A DNA stretch of 64,000 bases, from contig NZ_AOGZ02000014.1 in the NCBI RefSeq assembly GCF_000332515.2, forward strand, positions 625,001 to 689,000, written 5' to 3'. Origin of the DNA: Leptospira wolbachii serovar Codice str. CDC. GTDB taxonomy: Bacteria > Spirochaetota > Leptospiria > Leptospirales > Leptospiraceae. The position numbers were made by a program, and so were the translations under genes. Below, in pieces: positions 8,727-18,838 of the stretch (position 1 is the first letter of the stretch; each line of letters opens with the position of its first letter). Below the pieces are notes generated by a model that worked only from the letters and a program-made list of their open reading frames with translations, was not told the origin of the DNA and searched no databases.

Positions 8727-11077
8727 GGTTGAATCTCCTCACTGACAGTAAAGGGAAGGATGGAATAAGGAGGTTCTCCATTACGATCCAAACTTTGAAA
8801 GTTATGATGAAAACCTCGAATGGACTGGTTTCCAATCAGAATGAACTTTTCGGTTCCCGCCGGTTTTAAAAGAATACTTCGGTTAAAGAAATAGAGGATC
8901 GGATTCGTTTTTAATGCCTTTCCAATATTTTGAAAATGAGGAAGGATTTTTGTATAAGGTTCATAGATATCAATGGAATTGGCAGCACGAATGATGATAG
9001 TTTTTCCTTTTAAATTCGGAATTGGTCGGTTACGTAGGATCCAATTGTTTGGATCGGAATACAAAGTTTGGAACTCACCCACTCCATCGGCGGAAAGGAT
9101 TCGGATATTCGGAAAAGAATACAATCTGTCCTTTAATTCCGGTTTTACTTTTTTTAAGAATAAATCCACTTCCCCGGGTAACTCCCATAATACGACTTCC
9201 ATTCCCGAGAAATGTTTGGCCACGGCAAGGGATGTAACACCAGGATATTCTGGATGATTTAAAGCAGGTCCAATATCAAAAAATACAATTTGATTTCCTT
9301 TTTCAAATCTCTTCAAATCACCAAAGAGTGTTTTACGTAGAATCGACATAGATTTAGAAAGAAAGGCTTTGGAGTTTAGTAAATCATCCAAAAATAGATT
9401 GGTGTCTTCGAGTCTATTTTCATAAGTCCTTGCACGGATTTCTTCATCTTGGCTATTAAACAAATAATGGCCTGTATACGAACGGATCGTTTTTTCCTCT
9501 AACTCAACAAAGGAATTATGATTTGGTAGATCCCAAGTATAGGGATAAATAGGTTTTCCCGTTTCGAAAGTATCGTTTATTGGTAAGTCTACAATTTGCC
9601 CATAAGGAGACAAACGAACATATTGTTTGTATAAACTTTCCGTTTGTTCTGGATTATTTTTTAGTTTAGAAAGAACTGCTAAGTTAAATAGCGCATAACG
9701 ATGGTATGGTTTCTCTTCTATCCCATAGATGGACTTAGCATTAACAAGAGATTCCCAAACTGATTTCGCAACACTCCATTTCCCCGACTTATATAACGAA
9801 GCACCGTATAAATTATATGAATACAAAGCGATATCATGATTGGGAAAACCTTCGGCTAAAACGAGTTTTCTCTGGTCTTTTAACAATGATACAGCGGCCT
9901 CGTAACGACCTAAATCGTAATATACTTTTGCTAGATTATAGTCCAAATAGATTTGTTCTAAAGGACCAGTGATCATGCCATGAATCGAAGACAATTCAAA
10001 AGAAGCCAGTTCCGTTTGGGAAAGATCGTATAAAAGAAGTCCATAAAAATAAGAATTTTCGATGGCAGACGGATCTTTTAGAAGTCCCAAAGTTTCATAC
10101 AGTTTTCTGGCAGAAGTGAGGTAATACACCGCCTCTTCTTTTTTACCATCTAAAACCAAAGCCTTCCCTAGTAAGGAAATGGTATCAGCATAGTCGCTAT
10201 GGAATACGGATTTAGTAACTTCTCTTTCTTTCCTAGCGGCACTCGCAAACTCAATCACCTTACCAAATTCTTTTTTGGAAAAATAAAACTCAGCAATGTA
10301 CTTTGCGATAGTAAACTTTGTGTAGGAAGAAAGACTGGAATTGCTACCGGCAGTTCGCCAAACTTCTTTGAATGATTCTTCCGAGCGTTTTTCTAAACTC
10401 AAATGGAATTTAAGATACTGCAAATACTCAGAAGGGAATTCAAGCGACTTAAGAACGGATGTTTTTTCCTCAAATGATAAAGAGGAATTATATTCACTCA
10501 AACGAACAAAATCTGATTCAGATAAAAATTCATCCGCAGAGGGAACCTTCCATTCAGGAGGTCTTTTTAACAATCGATGCAAACGAATGGTCTCATCCAA
10601 AAGATGAGAAAGAGACTGATAAATTACAGCCACTAACTTTCCCCGTTCTTCATAGGAGACAAAGATAGGTTTTCCAGAGAATGTCGCTTTCTGTTCTGTG
10701 GAATTGAGTTTGGGAGTGAAAGTGATTCCTTTTTCTTCCCACTCAAAACTTCCATAAAAAACAAATTGGGATCGGTTTTTTTTGGGGAGAGAGAGAGAAT
10801 CCTCCCTTCCTAAATACACAGCGCCAGTTAATTTTTTGAATTCGAAATCGATAAGGTCAGAAAGTAAGAGAAGTGTTTTTGTATCCGATTCTTTTCCTTC
10901 AATTTCAAAGTCCCCTAAACTAAAAAATGAAACGGACTCAGCTGATTCATAAGTGATGGTGCGCGTTTCTTTTTGGATCGCATTCCGAATCGAATAGTAT
11001 AACGGAGCATAGGCGACAAATGCCAAGAGCGAAAACGTAAGGAGGGTATTTTTTTGAAAGCGAGACAAGTTAGGCAA
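8723..11077 (-). CDS. Membrane-anchored TPR protein with Rossmann-like C-terminal domain
   Basis: 784 residues. One N-terminal membrane helix (about residues 13-31) should place the rest outside the cytoplasmic membrane. Residues about 190-500 carry TPR-like helical repeats (for example YDLGRYEAAVSLLK and LGKALVLDGKKEEAV). The last about 200 residues have an alternating strand/helix pattern starting QIVFFDIGPALNHPEYPGV, then VVLWELPGEVDLFL, reminiscent of a SAM-methyltransferase or other Rossmann fold, but without a clear glycine-rich nucleotide loop. Overlaps the next gene by 4 bp. Function unknown; a scaffold in an envelope complex tied to c-di-GMP is a guess from context. Confidence 0.8.
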   Translation of the reverse strand: MPNLSRFQKNTLLTFSLLAFVAYAPLYYSIRNAIQKETRTITYESAESVSFFSLGDFEIEGKESDTKTLLLLSDLIDFEFKKLTGAVYLGREDSLSLPKKNRSQFVFYGSFEWEEKGITFTPKLNSTEQKATFSGKPIFVSYEERGKLVAVIYQSLSHLLDETIRLHRLLKRPPEWKVPSADEFLSESDFVRLSEYNSSLSFEEKTSVLKSLEFPSEYLQYLKFHLSLEKRSEESFKEVWRTAGSNSSLSSYTKFTIAKYIAEFYFSKKEFGKVIEFASAARKEREVTKSVFHSDYADTISLLGKALVLDGKKEEAVYYLTSARKLYETLGLLKDPSAIENSYFYGLLLYDLSQTELASFELSSIHGMITGPLEQIYLDYNLAKVYYDLGRYEAAVSLLKDQRKLVLAEGFPNHDIALYSYNLYGASLYKSGKWSVAKSVWESLVNAKSIYGIEEKPYHRYALFNLAVLSKLKNNPEQTESLYKQYVRLSPYGQIVDLPINDTFETGKPIYPYTWDLPNHNSFVELEEKTIRSYTGHYLFNSQDEEIRARTYENRLEDTNLFLDDLLNSKAFLSKSMSILRKTLFGDLKRFEKGNQIVFFDIGPALNHPEYPGVTSLAVAKHFSGMEVVLWELPGEVDLFLKKVKPELKDRLYSFPNIRILSADGVGEFQTLYSDPNNWILRNRPIPNLKGKTIIIRAANSIDIYEPYTKILPHFQNIGKALKTNPILYFFNRSILLKPAGTEKFILIGNQSIRGFHHNFQSLDRNGEPPYSILPFTVSEEIQP

Positions 11078-11130
11078 ATTCTAAAAAGTTTAGTTTGACC
11101 TAGTTTTCTTAGAATTTTGCAGAACTCAAG

Positions 11131-11153
11131 GAAAAAACGGGGTTTCCCCCGTT
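11131..11153 (-). terminator. Intrinsic terminator after flgE
   Basis: On the minus strand a 7-bp stem (AACGGGG/CCCCGTT, 4-nt loop; 11136-11142 with 11147-11153) is followed by a run of six T. It lies 12 bp beyond the flgE stop and ends the fliK-flgD-flgE operon. Confidence 0.88.
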
Positions 11154-11165
11154 ATGGAGCGAATC

Positions 11166-12560
11166 TTATCGTTTGAGACCGAGAACTTCCTGGATCATTT
11201 GGTCAGAGGTCACGATGGTTCGTGAGTTGGCCTGAAATCCTCTTTGGGTCACGATCATGTCTGTAAACTGGTCGGATAAGTCTACGTTTGACATCTCAAG
11301 AAGGCCTGCGTTGATTTTTCCACGACCTTGGCTTCCTGCCTCACCAATGTTTGCATCCCCGGAGTTCAAAGAGTAACTATACATAGTGTCCCCTTCTTTA
11401 TTGAGCCCTGCTGGGTTTGTAAAGTTAGCAAGAGCAATCCTTGCCAGTGGTTGGCGCACCCCATTCGAGAAAACACCGGTCACAGTTCCTGTGTTGTCAA
11501 TGGAGAAGGACTCCATATATCCCATCGGGTATCCGTCTTGTTTCACAGCTTTGGTAGTAAAATCAGAAGAGAATTGTGTGATTCCGCCGACAAGACCCGC
11601 TTCTCCTAAATTCAAACTGAATTTTTGAGCCGTTGGGTTTCCGGGAATACGAAAGGAAATATCGGCTTTGAGTTTTCCTGTGGTTTGCGAATCCACTCCA
11701 TCGGACACAGAGATGATTTTTCCATCTGGTGTGAAAGATACTTCGAGTTCCTGATTCCCAGAAACTTTTGTGTTTTCCCCACCAGTTCCACTCACATCCA
11801 CAGAAACTTGGCTTGAGTCTTCCAATTTGAAACGCATCTTCCATACGTTTTCTCTCATTTTGTAAAACTCCACTCCCATTTGGCGAGTGTTTCCTAGTTC
11901 ATCATAAACATTAATGGATGTTACATGGCCTCTTCTTTGGCGAGGATCTGGATCATTGATATAACGTTGGATGTCTTCTTCTGTTGCGTCGGATGGAACA
12001 GCGGCAACACTTGCATTGAGGTTGGATTGAAAATCTACGTTCTGAGTGGCACGAGCTGGTTCTTTAGAATAAAGAGGAATGACGATGTCTTCCAAAGATC
12101 CTGCGGAGTTGATGTATTTGTTTCCACCATCATCCAAACGAGAATTCCAACCTTGCACTTTCAAACCATTCGCAGGGTTTACATAAAATCCGTTTTTATC
12201 TATGTTGAAAGCACCAGCACGAGTATAAAATTGTTTATCGCCATCTTTTACTACAAAGAAACCTTCTCCAGAAACGGCAACGTCGGTATTCTTTCCTGTA
12301 GTTTGTAAAGCACCTTGCGTCATAATTTTATCGATAGCAGCAATGAGAGAACCAAGACCTACTTGTTTCGGGTTTGTTCCCCCGATCCTTTCGTTTGGTT
12401 CAGACGCACCTTGTAACTCTTGTGAAATCATGTCTTGGAAGGTAACTCGTTCGGTTTTAAAACCGTGTGTGTTTACGTTGGAGATGTTGTTACCAATAAC
12501 ATCCATTCTTACTTGGTGGTTTTTCAATCCGGAAACTCCGGAGTAAAGTGATCTCATCAT
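11166..12560 (-). CDS. flgE: Flagellar hook protein FlgE
   Basis: A 464-residue subunit of the periplasmic flagellar hook. The N-terminus has the rod/hook signature [11 protein letters not shown] and [15 protein letters not shown]; the middle has the FlgE core ([22 protein letters not shown]); the C-terminus has [18 protein letters not shown] and FQANSRTI, the two helices that form the inner tube. Exported by the flagellar type III apparatus, so no signal peptide. Last gene of fliK-flgD-flgE, 38 bp after flgD. Notably I find no cysteine in the whole protein, whereas lysinoalanine cross-linking of spirochaete hooks uses a Cys and a Lys. Confidence 0.96.
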   Translation of the reverse strand: MMRSLYSGVSGLKNHQVRMDVIGNNISNVNTHGFKTERVTFQDMISQELQGASEPNERIGGTNPKQVGLGSLIAAIDKIMTQGALQTTGKNTDVAVSGEGFFVVKDGDKQFYTRAGAFNIDKNGFYVNPANGLKVQGWNSRLDDGGNKYINSAGSLEDIVIPLYSKEPARATQNVDFQSNLNASVAAVPSDATEEDIQRYINDPDPRQRRGHVTSINVYDELGNTRQMGVEFYKMRENVWKMRFKLEDSSQVSVDVSGTGGENTKVSGNQELEVSFTPDGKIISVSDGVDSQTTGKLKADISFRIPGNPTAQKFSLNLGEAGLVGGITQFSSDFTTKAVKQDGYPMGYMESFSIDNTGTVTGVFSNGVRQPLARIALANFTNPAGLNKEGDTMYSYSLNSGDANIGEAGSQGRGKINAGLLEMSNVDLSDQFTDMIVTQRGFQANSRTIVTSDQMIQEVLGLKR

Positions 12561-12598
12561 AACGTTATATCCTCTCTTTTTTTATCGACCTTTTTGAA

Positions 12599-13183
12599 TT
12601 AATCCTGATAAGCTTCTTGTTTTTTTAATGTATTATTCGGAACATTCTGTGCGTTCCCGGGACGTTGGAACTCTGGCTCTGCTTTAAGTAAAGATGGGTC
12701 AGAAATCAAATTGATTTTTGCTACATCAAGCATTCGCCCGTTCACACGAACGTAAGTTTTCCCTTCATTATCAAAAAGAATCGCACCGGCAAGACCTGTG
12801 ACATCTTCTCCGGTAACTAAATCCGGTCCTGATACAATTTTACCAACCACCGAATAACTTTGTTTAGATTCCATTCTCGCAATTCCAGATGAGATGTTTT
12901 TCATCTGCTCTAATGAAGAGAACTGTGCCATTTGTGCGATGAAGTCTTTATCTTGCACTGGGTTTGTTGGATCCTGGTGAGAAAGTTGTGTAAGAAGGAG
13001 TTTTAAAAAATCATCTTTCCCGAGTTCTTTTTGTTTCTCACGAATTTCAATGCCTTTGAGTCCACTTGTTTCTTCTTTATCCAACTGTTCCAAATGTTTG
13101 CGTATATTGAAGGTTCTATCCCCTTCAAAGTATTTGGTTCTTGCTGAATTTTGTGTTGATATGTCTTGCATTCCGTCTGGCAT
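12599..13183 (-). CDS. flgD: Flagellar hook-capping protein FlgD
   Basis: 194 residues. The conserved N-terminal scaffold region [19 protein letters not shown] followed by [17 protein letters not shown] is diagnostic of FlgD, the cap that assembles FlgE subunits at the growing hook tip. The C-terminal part ([18 protein letters not shown] onward) fits a small beta domain. It is shorter than enteric FlgD, as is common in spirochaetes. Sits 33 bp after fliK and 38 bp before flgE on the same strand. Confidence 0.95.
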   Translation of the reverse strand: MPDGMQDISTQNSARTKYFEGDRTFNIRKHLEQLDKEETSGLKGIEIREKQKELGKDDFLKLLLTQLSHQDPTNPVQDKDFIAQMAQFSSLEQMKNISSGIARMESKQSYSVVGKIVSGPDLVTGEDVTGLAGAILFDNEGKTYVRVNGRMLDVAKINLISDPSLLKAEPEFQRPGNAQNVPNNTLKKQEAYQD

Positions 13184-13216
13184 GGGATCCTCTATTTTTA
13201 TCTATTTACTGGCGAT

Positions 13217-14857
13217 TTATGCGAAAAATTCCAATGTTTTGGTTTCTTCGAATGCCGGAAGACCGAGAAGGTCTGTGGATTCCTCTAATCCCAATGAGTT
13301 TTCTGAATTACGGAACCGGGCCGCTTCGACCATCGTTTGGTAGAGTTCATTTTGTTCTTTGCGATCGGTAAGGCCACTTCCATCATCCCATAAATCAATG
13401 ATGAGCGCTTGTAAGTCGAGACCAGATTCTTTTAGATTTTCTTTGATGGTTTGGATTTCGTTTTGAAGGGATTTTTGTAATTCTTCTGACTCTACAAGGA
13501 TCCGACCTTCTACCTTATCCCCATCCACAGTGACTTTCAAAGTAAGCCTTCCGTATTCTTTGGGATTCATTACGATTTCAGCACTAGACTTTCCATTTTG
13601 GACAATATCAAACCGTGCTTGTTTGATGAGTTCGTCTATATTCTGTTTGAGATTGGTTTCTTTTGGTTTTGAGTTTTTTTCAAACGAACGAATCTCTTCT
13701 GTTTTGGATGTCATTTTAGTTTCTAAAGACGAAAATGCAAAACCTTGTTTGGTGCCACGTTCGTCAGAAGAACGACCACCGTCTTCCCCTGATTTTGAAG
13801 GAGTGCTCGTTTGAACGTTGGGAACTAAAGTGGCTTCCGTGGATTTTTGTTTTTCCAAAGCAGAAGGGACTTTAGAATCTTGTTTTTGGAATTCTTTGTC
13901 TTTGACTCCAAGAGAACGAATCATTTTATCAGCGTTTTGTGTTTGGTTGGATTTCTCTTGGTCTGAAGAAATCTCAGTATTTTCCGATCCACTCTTTATT
14001 TGTTTAGATGATTTTGGTTTTCCTTCTGTTTTACGAACAGAGTGTTCGCTTTGAAGATCCTTTGTTTCTACTTTGATCTCTTTTCCCTTGGCAAAAACTA
14101 AATCAGAAACTTGGGAACCGGAATGACTCACTTCCACCTTGGTTCCGAAAGAAACTGGTTTCCCATTTGTTTTTTTATCTTCTATAGGTTTTTTCGCAAA
14201 ACCTGGAAAATGAACCAAATTCGATTCTTTGGCCAAAGGAGTTTGCGATTTTGTCGCACTAGACTCACTTGTTTTTTTTGTTTGTTCCGAAAGGAAAAAA
14301 CTTTCCGCTAATTTTTTAGCATCATCAATAAAGGCATTTCCTTCTTTCGGAGAATAAGCAGGCGTTTTTTCAGCAGACTTTTGTAAGGATAATAAAACTG
14401 TTTTTTCCTTCGTGGACATTTCGTTCCCTTGGTTAGCCGGAATCATTGAACGGTCAAAGTCCACAGTGGAAGTAACAACCCGAAGACTATACTCTAAGGC
14501 ATCCCGATCTAAATCTTCTTCTTCGCTGGTCTCTTCCGTTTCTTCCTCTGCTGAAGATTCTTCTGAAACAGTTTCTTCTTTTTGTGTTTCTGCTATAGCA
14601 CTTAACGTTTGATTTGCGGTCTCTTCCGGTTTCGGAATTTCAGTTTGAGAAGTTGTGCCTTCTTTGTCTTGACCTGGAGTTTTGTATTCGGAAGGACTTT
14701 TAGGTTTTTCAGAATGCACTTGGAATTCACGTTCCAAAATTTCCCCAAAACTTTCACGCACCGCCATCGCATGGTTTTCTTCCCCACTGCGTTTGGAGGA
14801 CTTCCAATCCACCTGTGGGAATTGAATTAAGTTTTGGTTTTCAACTTTTACGTTCAT
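13217..14857 (-). CDS. fliK: Flagellar hook-length control protein FliK-like
   Basis: 546 residues. The first about 400 are low-complexity, rich in Ser, Lys, Glu and Thr, as expected of the flexible ruler part. The C-terminal domain (about 405-500) shows the Flg_hook pattern: AEIVMNPKEYGRLTLKV, then ILVESEELQKSL and LKESGLDLQAL. It gauges hook length and switches the export apparatus. First gene of the operon; AAGG/GGAG-like bases precede ATG 14857. Assignment rests on the C-terminal domain plus position ahead of flgD-flgE. Confidence 0.88.
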   Translation of the reverse strand: MNVKVENQNLIQFPQVDWKSSKRSGEENHAMAVRESFGEILEREFQVHSEKPKSPSEYKTPGQDKEGTTSQTEIPKPEETANQTLSAIAETQKEETVSEESSAEEETEETSEEEDLDRDALEYSLRVVTSTVDFDRSMIPANQGNEMSTKEKTVLLSLQKSAEKTPAYSPKEGNAFIDDAKKLAESFFLSEQTKKTSESSATKSQTPLAKESNLVHFPGFAKKPIEDKKTNGKPVSFGTKVEVSHSGSQVSDLVFAKGKEIKVETKDLQSEHSVRKTEGKPKSSKQIKSGSENTEISSDQEKSNQTQNADKMIRSLGVKDKEFQKQDSKVPSALEKQKSTEATLVPNVQTSTPSKSGEDGGRSSDERGTKQGFAFSSLETKMTSKTEEIRSFEKNSKPKETNLKQNIDELIKQARFDIVQNGKSSAEIVMNPKEYGRLTLKVTVDGDKVEGRILVESEELQKSLQNEIQTIKENLKESGLDLQALIIDLWDDGSGLTDRKEQNELYQTMVEAARFRNSENSLGLEESTDLLGLPAFEETKTLEFFA

Positions 14858-14960
14858 GGGGTGCCTTCTCCCTTAAGGATCGAACTTCCCCAGATTTCCT
14901 TGAGAGAATTATCTTCTTCCTTTTCCGGTTTATGTCGGGAAGGGAAAAGAGTGGGTCTTA

Positions 14961-14974
14961 CGAAATAAATTTCG
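14961..14974. promoter_or_regulatory. 14-bp palindrome next to a TTGACA box, upstream of sbp
   Basis: CGAAAT-AA-ATTTCG is a perfect palindrome. It ends 1 bp before a TTGACA hexamer (14976-14981), about 60 bp upstream of the sulfate-binding protein gene and about 100 bp upstream of fliK. It looks like an operator, but no good -10 box is found at the right spacing and the regulator is unknown. Confidence 0.4.
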
Positions 14975-15006
14975 TTTGACAAATATCTGCTAAATTGGAG
15001 GATGAG

Positions 15007-15024
15007 TTTGATTTATTAATCAAA
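15007..15024. promoter_or_regulatory. Inverted repeat in the sbp leader
   Basis: TTTGATT and AATCAAA form a 7-bp inverted repeat with a 4-nt centre, directly before the purine-rich ribosome site (about 15025-15028) of the gene starting at 15036. It may be an operator or a small hairpin affecting translation. The rest of the 178-bp fliK/sbp gap shows no other clear element. Confidence 0.35.
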
Positions 15025-15035
15025 AGGGCGCAAAA

Positions 15036-16073
15036 ATGAAAAAATTTACCCGTATTTCGACTATAAAACCAACAATTTCTGCAATATTGTGCATTTTCTT
15101 GAGTCTTGGGGCTCTATTTACCGTTGCTGCAGATTCGACCTTCCTACACGTGTCCTTTGACCCTACAAGGGAATTGTATGAAGAAATCAATAAATCCTTC
15201 CTAAAACAATGGAAGGAAAAGAAAGGAAGTGAGTTTGCCATCCAACAATCCCACGGTGGGTCAGGAAAACAAGCACGTGCGGTGATTGATGGACTCGATG
15301 CAGATGTAGTGAGTCTTGCACTCTCTTACGATATAGATAGCATTTCCACCAAATCAGGGTTAATCGATGCAAATTGGCAAAAAAAACTACCTAACAATAG
15401 TGTTCCCTACTATTCGACCATCGTATTTTTGGTTCGTAAATCCAATCCGAAAAAAATCAAAGACTGGGATGATATCGTAAAACCCGGCGTTTCTATCATC
15501 ACACCAAACCCAAAAACCGGTGGTGGTGCCAGATGGAATTATCTCGCTGCTTACGGGTTTGCAAAACGCAAATACAAATCGGATGAAAAAGCAACAGCGT
15601 TTATCAAAGCACTTTTCAAAAATACATCGGTTCTTGATACAGGTGCTCGCGGATCCACAACCACTTTTGTCCAAAGAGGAATTGGCGATGTGCTTATCAC
15701 TTGGGAAAATGAAGCAAAACTTTCACTTGATGAAGAAAAAAGATCCGGAAAGAATACTTTAGAAGTTGTTTATCCATCAGAATCAATCAAAGCAGAAACT
15801 CCTGTCGCCGTGGTGACAAAAACTGCTACAGAAAAAGGCAATTTGGAAAAAGCGACTACCTACCTAGAGTTTCTTTATACAAAAGAAGGACAATCCATCA
15901 TTTCTAAACATTTTTTTAGACCCACTGACGCTGCGACTGCCAAAGCTTCTGCCAAAGAATTTCCAAACATTAAATTATTTTCCCTATCCGATTTAGGGGA
16001 AACTTGGGATTCTGCACAGAAAAAACATTTTGCAGATGCGGGTGTCTTTGATGCCATCTACAAAACCCAATAA
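15036..16073 (+). CDS. sbp: Sulfate ABC transporter, periplasmic substrate-binding protein
   Basis: 345 residues with an N-terminal signal sequence (hydrophobic about 14-33, likely cut after the Ala-rich end before [15 protein letters not shown]). The mature protein has the sulfate/thiosulfate-binding pattern: [35 protein letters not shown], a segment around [12 protein letters not shown] and [17 protein letters not shown]. It captures sulfate for the permease encoded immediately downstream (3-bp gap to cysT). Sbp versus CysP (thiosulfate) cannot be told apart here. Confidence 0.94.
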   Translation: MKKFTRISTIKPTISAILCIFLSLGALFTVAADSTFLHVSFDPTRELYEEINKSFLKQWKEKKGSEFAIQQSHGGSGKQARAVIDGLDADVVSLALSYDIDSISTKSGLIDANWQKKLPNNSVPYYSTIVFLVRKSNPKKIKDWDDIVKPGVSIITPNPKTGGGARWNYLAAYGFAKRKYKSDEKATAFIKALFKNTSVLDTGARGSTTTFVQRGIGDVLITWENEAKLSLDEEKRSGKNTLEVVYPSESIKAETPVAVVTKTATEKGNLEKATTYLEFLYTKEGQSIISKHFFRPTDAATAKASAKEFPNIKLFSLSDLGETWDSAQKKHFADAGVFDAIYKTQ

Positions 16074-16076
16074 AAT

Positions 16077-16904
16077 ATGCTTATAGAAACCCGGCCGTAT
16101 AAAAAAATACATTTTGGAATCAGTTTAGGACTGACAGTTTTTTACTCGTCCGCGGTTGTCATCATCCCCCTTCTAGGACTCTTCATCCATTCTCTCGGGA
16201 TTGGAGTTTCCGGAATCCTAGAAGTTTTTTCAGATGAAAGAATTCGCTCCGCACTTTTTTTAAGTTTCAGCGTAGGAATCATTTCTGCCATTCTCAATCT
16301 CTTCATTGGATTTTTATTTGCTTGGGTTCTTGTTCGTTACAATTTTCCTTTTAAAAAACTCCTCGATACCTTAATTGATTTGCCTTTCACTCTGCCAACA
16401 GCAGTTGCCGGAATTGCCCTCACTACTATCTATTCACAAAAAGGAATCATTGGATCTTACTTTGAAACCTGGGGAATCAAAATTGCCTACACTCCCATTG
16501 GGATTGTCATTGCACTCGTTTTTATTGGATTTCCATTTGTGGTAAGAACAGTTCAACCTGTGATTGAAGAGTTACCCAAAGAATTAGAGGAAAGTGCACG
16601 TTGCCTCGGGGCAACACCTTTCCAAACATTTTACAAAGTATTACTGCCTGAACTTTGGCCCTCCATCTTAGCCGGAACAGGAATGGCCTTTGCAAGAAGT
16701 ATTGGAGAATATGGATCTGTTGTTTTTATTTCAGGAAACATCCCTGGAAAAACAGAAATCCTTCCCCTCCTCATCGTCACCAAACTAGAACAATACGAGT
16801 ATGAAAAAGCAACTTCGATTGCTCTTGTGATGTTACTCACATCTTTTGCATTTATGTTTTTGATTAATTTACTCCAAGATCGGGCATCTAAAAAATTATC
16901 ATGA
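16077..16904 (+). CDS. cysT: Sulfate ABC transporter permease CysT
   Basis: 275 residues with about six membrane helices. The conserved permease cytoplasmic loop appears as [22 protein letters not shown], and [16 protein letters not shown] is typical of CysT/CysU. It forms the channel with CysW. Its last 4 bp overlap the cysW start (ATGA arrangement). Confidence 0.94.
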   Translation: MLIETRPYKKIHFGISLGLTVFYSSAVVIIPLLGLFIHSLGIGVSGILEVFSDERIRSALFLSFSVGIISAILNLFIGFLFAWVLVRYNFPFKKLLDTLIDLPFTLPTAVAGIALTTIYSQKGIIGSYFETWGIKIAYTPIGIVIALVFIGFPFVVRTVQPVIEELPKELEESARCLGATPFQTFYKVLLPELWPSILAGTGMAFARSIGEYGSVVFISGNIPGKTEILPLLIVTKLEQYEYEKATSIALVMLLTSFAFMFLINLLQDRASKKLS

Positions 16905-17716
16905 AAATCAAAATTTTGCCCATTTTATTAGTGTTTTTAGCCTATATCCTTGCCGGGATCATTCTTATTTTACCTATTTATACTGTTTTTTCGGAAGCCT
17001 TTTCGGAAGGGATTCCTAAATACATTGAGTCCATCACAGGAGAATATGCTCTCTATGCGATTGGACTTACTGTAAAAGTTTCCATAGTCTCTGTTATTTT
17101 AAATACGATTTTTGGTGTGACGGCAGCCTTTACCATCACCAGATTTCAATTCCCTGGTAAAAATATTTTAGTCACTATCATTGATTCACCATTTGCAGTC
17201 TCTCCTGTAGTTTCTGGTCTCATCTTTTTATTGTTATTCGGTAGGCAAGGTTACTTTGGTAACTTTTTATCTGAACATGGTATCAAAATTGTCTTCAATA
17301 CACCTGGCCTGATCCTTGCGACTGTGTTTATCACATTTCCCTTTGTAGCACGGGAACTCATTCCTCTCATGCAAAGCCAAGGAAGAGAAGAGGAGGAAGC
17401 GGGACTCTTACTAGGTGCCAGTTTTTTTCAACTTCTGAAACGTGTGATCCTTCCCAATATCAAATGGGGTCTGTTATACGGTATTATCCTATGTAATGCT
17501 AGGGCCATGGGAGAGTTTGGTGCAGTCTCCGTCCTCAGTGGACATATCCGTGGCAAAACAACTACCCTTCCTCTGCATATAGAAATGTTGTACAATGAGT
17601 TTGATTCGGTAGGTGCTTTTGCTTGTGCCACCTTACTTGTGTTCCTCTCTCTACTCACTCTCATCTTTAAATTGATTTTGGAAAAACGAACCGCGAGTCA
17701 AAAAAATGCCGATTGA
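16901..17716 (+). CDS. cysW: Sulfate ABC transporter permease CysW
   Basis: 271 residues, about six membrane helices. [21 protein letters not shown] and the EAA-like loop [20 protein letters not shown] identify it as the second sulfate permease subunit. [20 protein letters not shown] is the usual CysW signature near the C-terminus. Overlaps cysT by 4 bp and cysA by 11 bp, so all four transporter genes form one transcript. Confidence 0.94.
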   Translation: MKIKILPILLVFLAYILAGIILILPIYTVFSEAFSEGIPKYIESITGEYALYAIGLTVKVSIVSVILNTIFGVTAAFTITRFQFPGKNILVTIIDSPFAVSPVVSGLIFLLLFGRQGYFGNFLSEHGIKIVFNTPGLILATVFITFPFVARELIPLMQSQGREEEEAGLLLGASFFQLLKRVILPNIKWGLLYGIILCNARAMGEFGAVSVLSGHIRGKTTTLPLHIEMLYNEFDSVGAFACATLLVFLSLLTLIFKLILEKRTASQKNAD

Positions 17717-18770
17717 AATTAGTAATGTTAATAAAACCTTTGGGTCGTTCACTGCTTTAAAAAGTGTCAACCTAACCATTCCCGATGGAGAACTTGTGGC
17801 CTTACTGGGTCCTTCGGGATCTGGGAAAACTACCTTACTTCGAATCATCGCTGGTCTCGAAGAGCCCTCTTCTGGCAAAGTGGAGTTTGTCGGTGAAAAT
17901 TTATCCAAGTCCAGAATTCAAAATGGGGAAGTCGGATTTGTTTTCCAACACTATGCCCTCTTTCGTCACATGACCATTGCCGAAAACATTGGCTTTGGAT
18001 TAGAAGTAAGACCCAAAGCCTTACGACCTTCTAAAAAAGAAATTGCAGAAAAAGTTTCGAAATTACTGACCCTCATCCAACTGGAAAAGTTCCACAACCG
18101 TTACCCTCATGAATTATCAGGAGGCCAACGCCAACGAGTGGCCCTGGCCCGTGCTCTTGCCATTGAACCAAAATTTTTACTGCTGGATGAACCCTTTGGT
18201 GCGCTCGATGCCAAGGTGAGAAAAGAACTCAGAAACTGGCTGCGCCGCCTCCATGATGAAATTCATATTACCAGTGTTTTTGTGACTCACGACCAAGAAG
18301 AAGCGCTCGAAGTGAGTGATCGGATCGTCATCTTAAACCAAGGACAATTGGAACAAGTAGGAAGTCCGGACGAAGTGTACAACAAACCCAAGTCCCCTTT
18401 TGTTTTCCACTTTTTGGGAGACGTGAATCTTTTCCATGGCCGAATCGAAGAAGGAAAAACCAAAATTGGAGACTTTGCTCTCGAAAGTTCGGAACACCAA
18501 GACATAAAAGAATCCGTAGCCGTTGCTTATGTTCGGCCGTACGATGTAGAAATTGTCCGAGAAGCAGACCAAGGCATTGCCGCAGAAATCCAATACATCC
18601 ATTCCACGGGAAGGAATGTGCGAGTGGAGCTGAAACGAATCGACACAGGAACTCTCATCGAATCCGTCTTGGAACAGGAAATTTACCGGATCTTAAACCT
18701 TTTGCCTGGAGAAACCGTCTATTTAAGGATTAAAAAAGCAAAAGTTTACGTAGAAGACTTCTCTATCTAG
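17706..18770 (+). CDS. cysA: Sulfate ABC transporter ATPase CysA
   Basis: 354 residues. Walker [11 protein letters not shown]-loop VFQHYALF, signature [15 protein letters not shown], Walker [12 protein letters not shown] and switch His in [15 protein letters not shown] are intact. A C-terminal regulatory domain (about 240-354, with [11 protein letters not shown]) matches the CysA/TOBE type. Energises sulfate import with CysT and CysW. Last gene of the transporter operon; cysH follows after 68 bp. Confidence 0.95.
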   Translation: MPIEISNVNKTFGSFTALKSVNLTIPDGELVALLGPSGSGKTTLLRIIAGLEEPSSGKVEFVGENLSKSRIQNGEVGFVFQHYALFRHMTIAENIGFGLEVRPKALRPSKKEIAEKVSKLLTLIQLEKFHNRYPHELSGGQRQRVALARALAIEPKFLLLDEPFGALDAKVRKELRNWLRRLHDEIHITSVFVTHDQEEALEVSDRIVILNQGQLEQVGSPDEVYNKPKSPFVFHFLGDVNLFHGRIEEGKTKIGDFALESSEHQDIKESVAVAYVRPYDVEIVREADQGIAAEIQYIHSTGRNVRVELKRIDTGTLIESVLEQEIYRILNLLPGETVYLRIKKAKVYVEDFSI

Positions 18771-18797
18771 TAATTTCCGCTAATATAGTTTACAAAT

Positions 18798-18822
18798 CGT
18801 CCAATATACAAAACATTGGACG
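18798..18822. promoter_or_regulatory. Inverted repeat upstream of cysH
   Basis: CGTCCAAT and ATTGGACG form a perfect 8-bp inverted repeat with a 9-nt centre, in the 68-bp gap between cysA and cysH, 16 bp before the cysH start. Its left part GTCCAATATA recurs at 21720-21729, after cysN and before the TauD-like gene. It may be an operator for sulfur control or an RNA hairpin; no T run follows, so a simple terminator is unlikely. Confidence 0.45.
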
Positions 18823-18838
18823 GTAGGATTGGAAAAAA

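Noticed and set aside
14870..14940. Possible sigma-28 promoter before fliK (TAAA ... GATAA)
   Set aside because: The spacing between the two parts is about three bases too short for the TAAA-N15-GCCGATAA pattern and GCC is missing.
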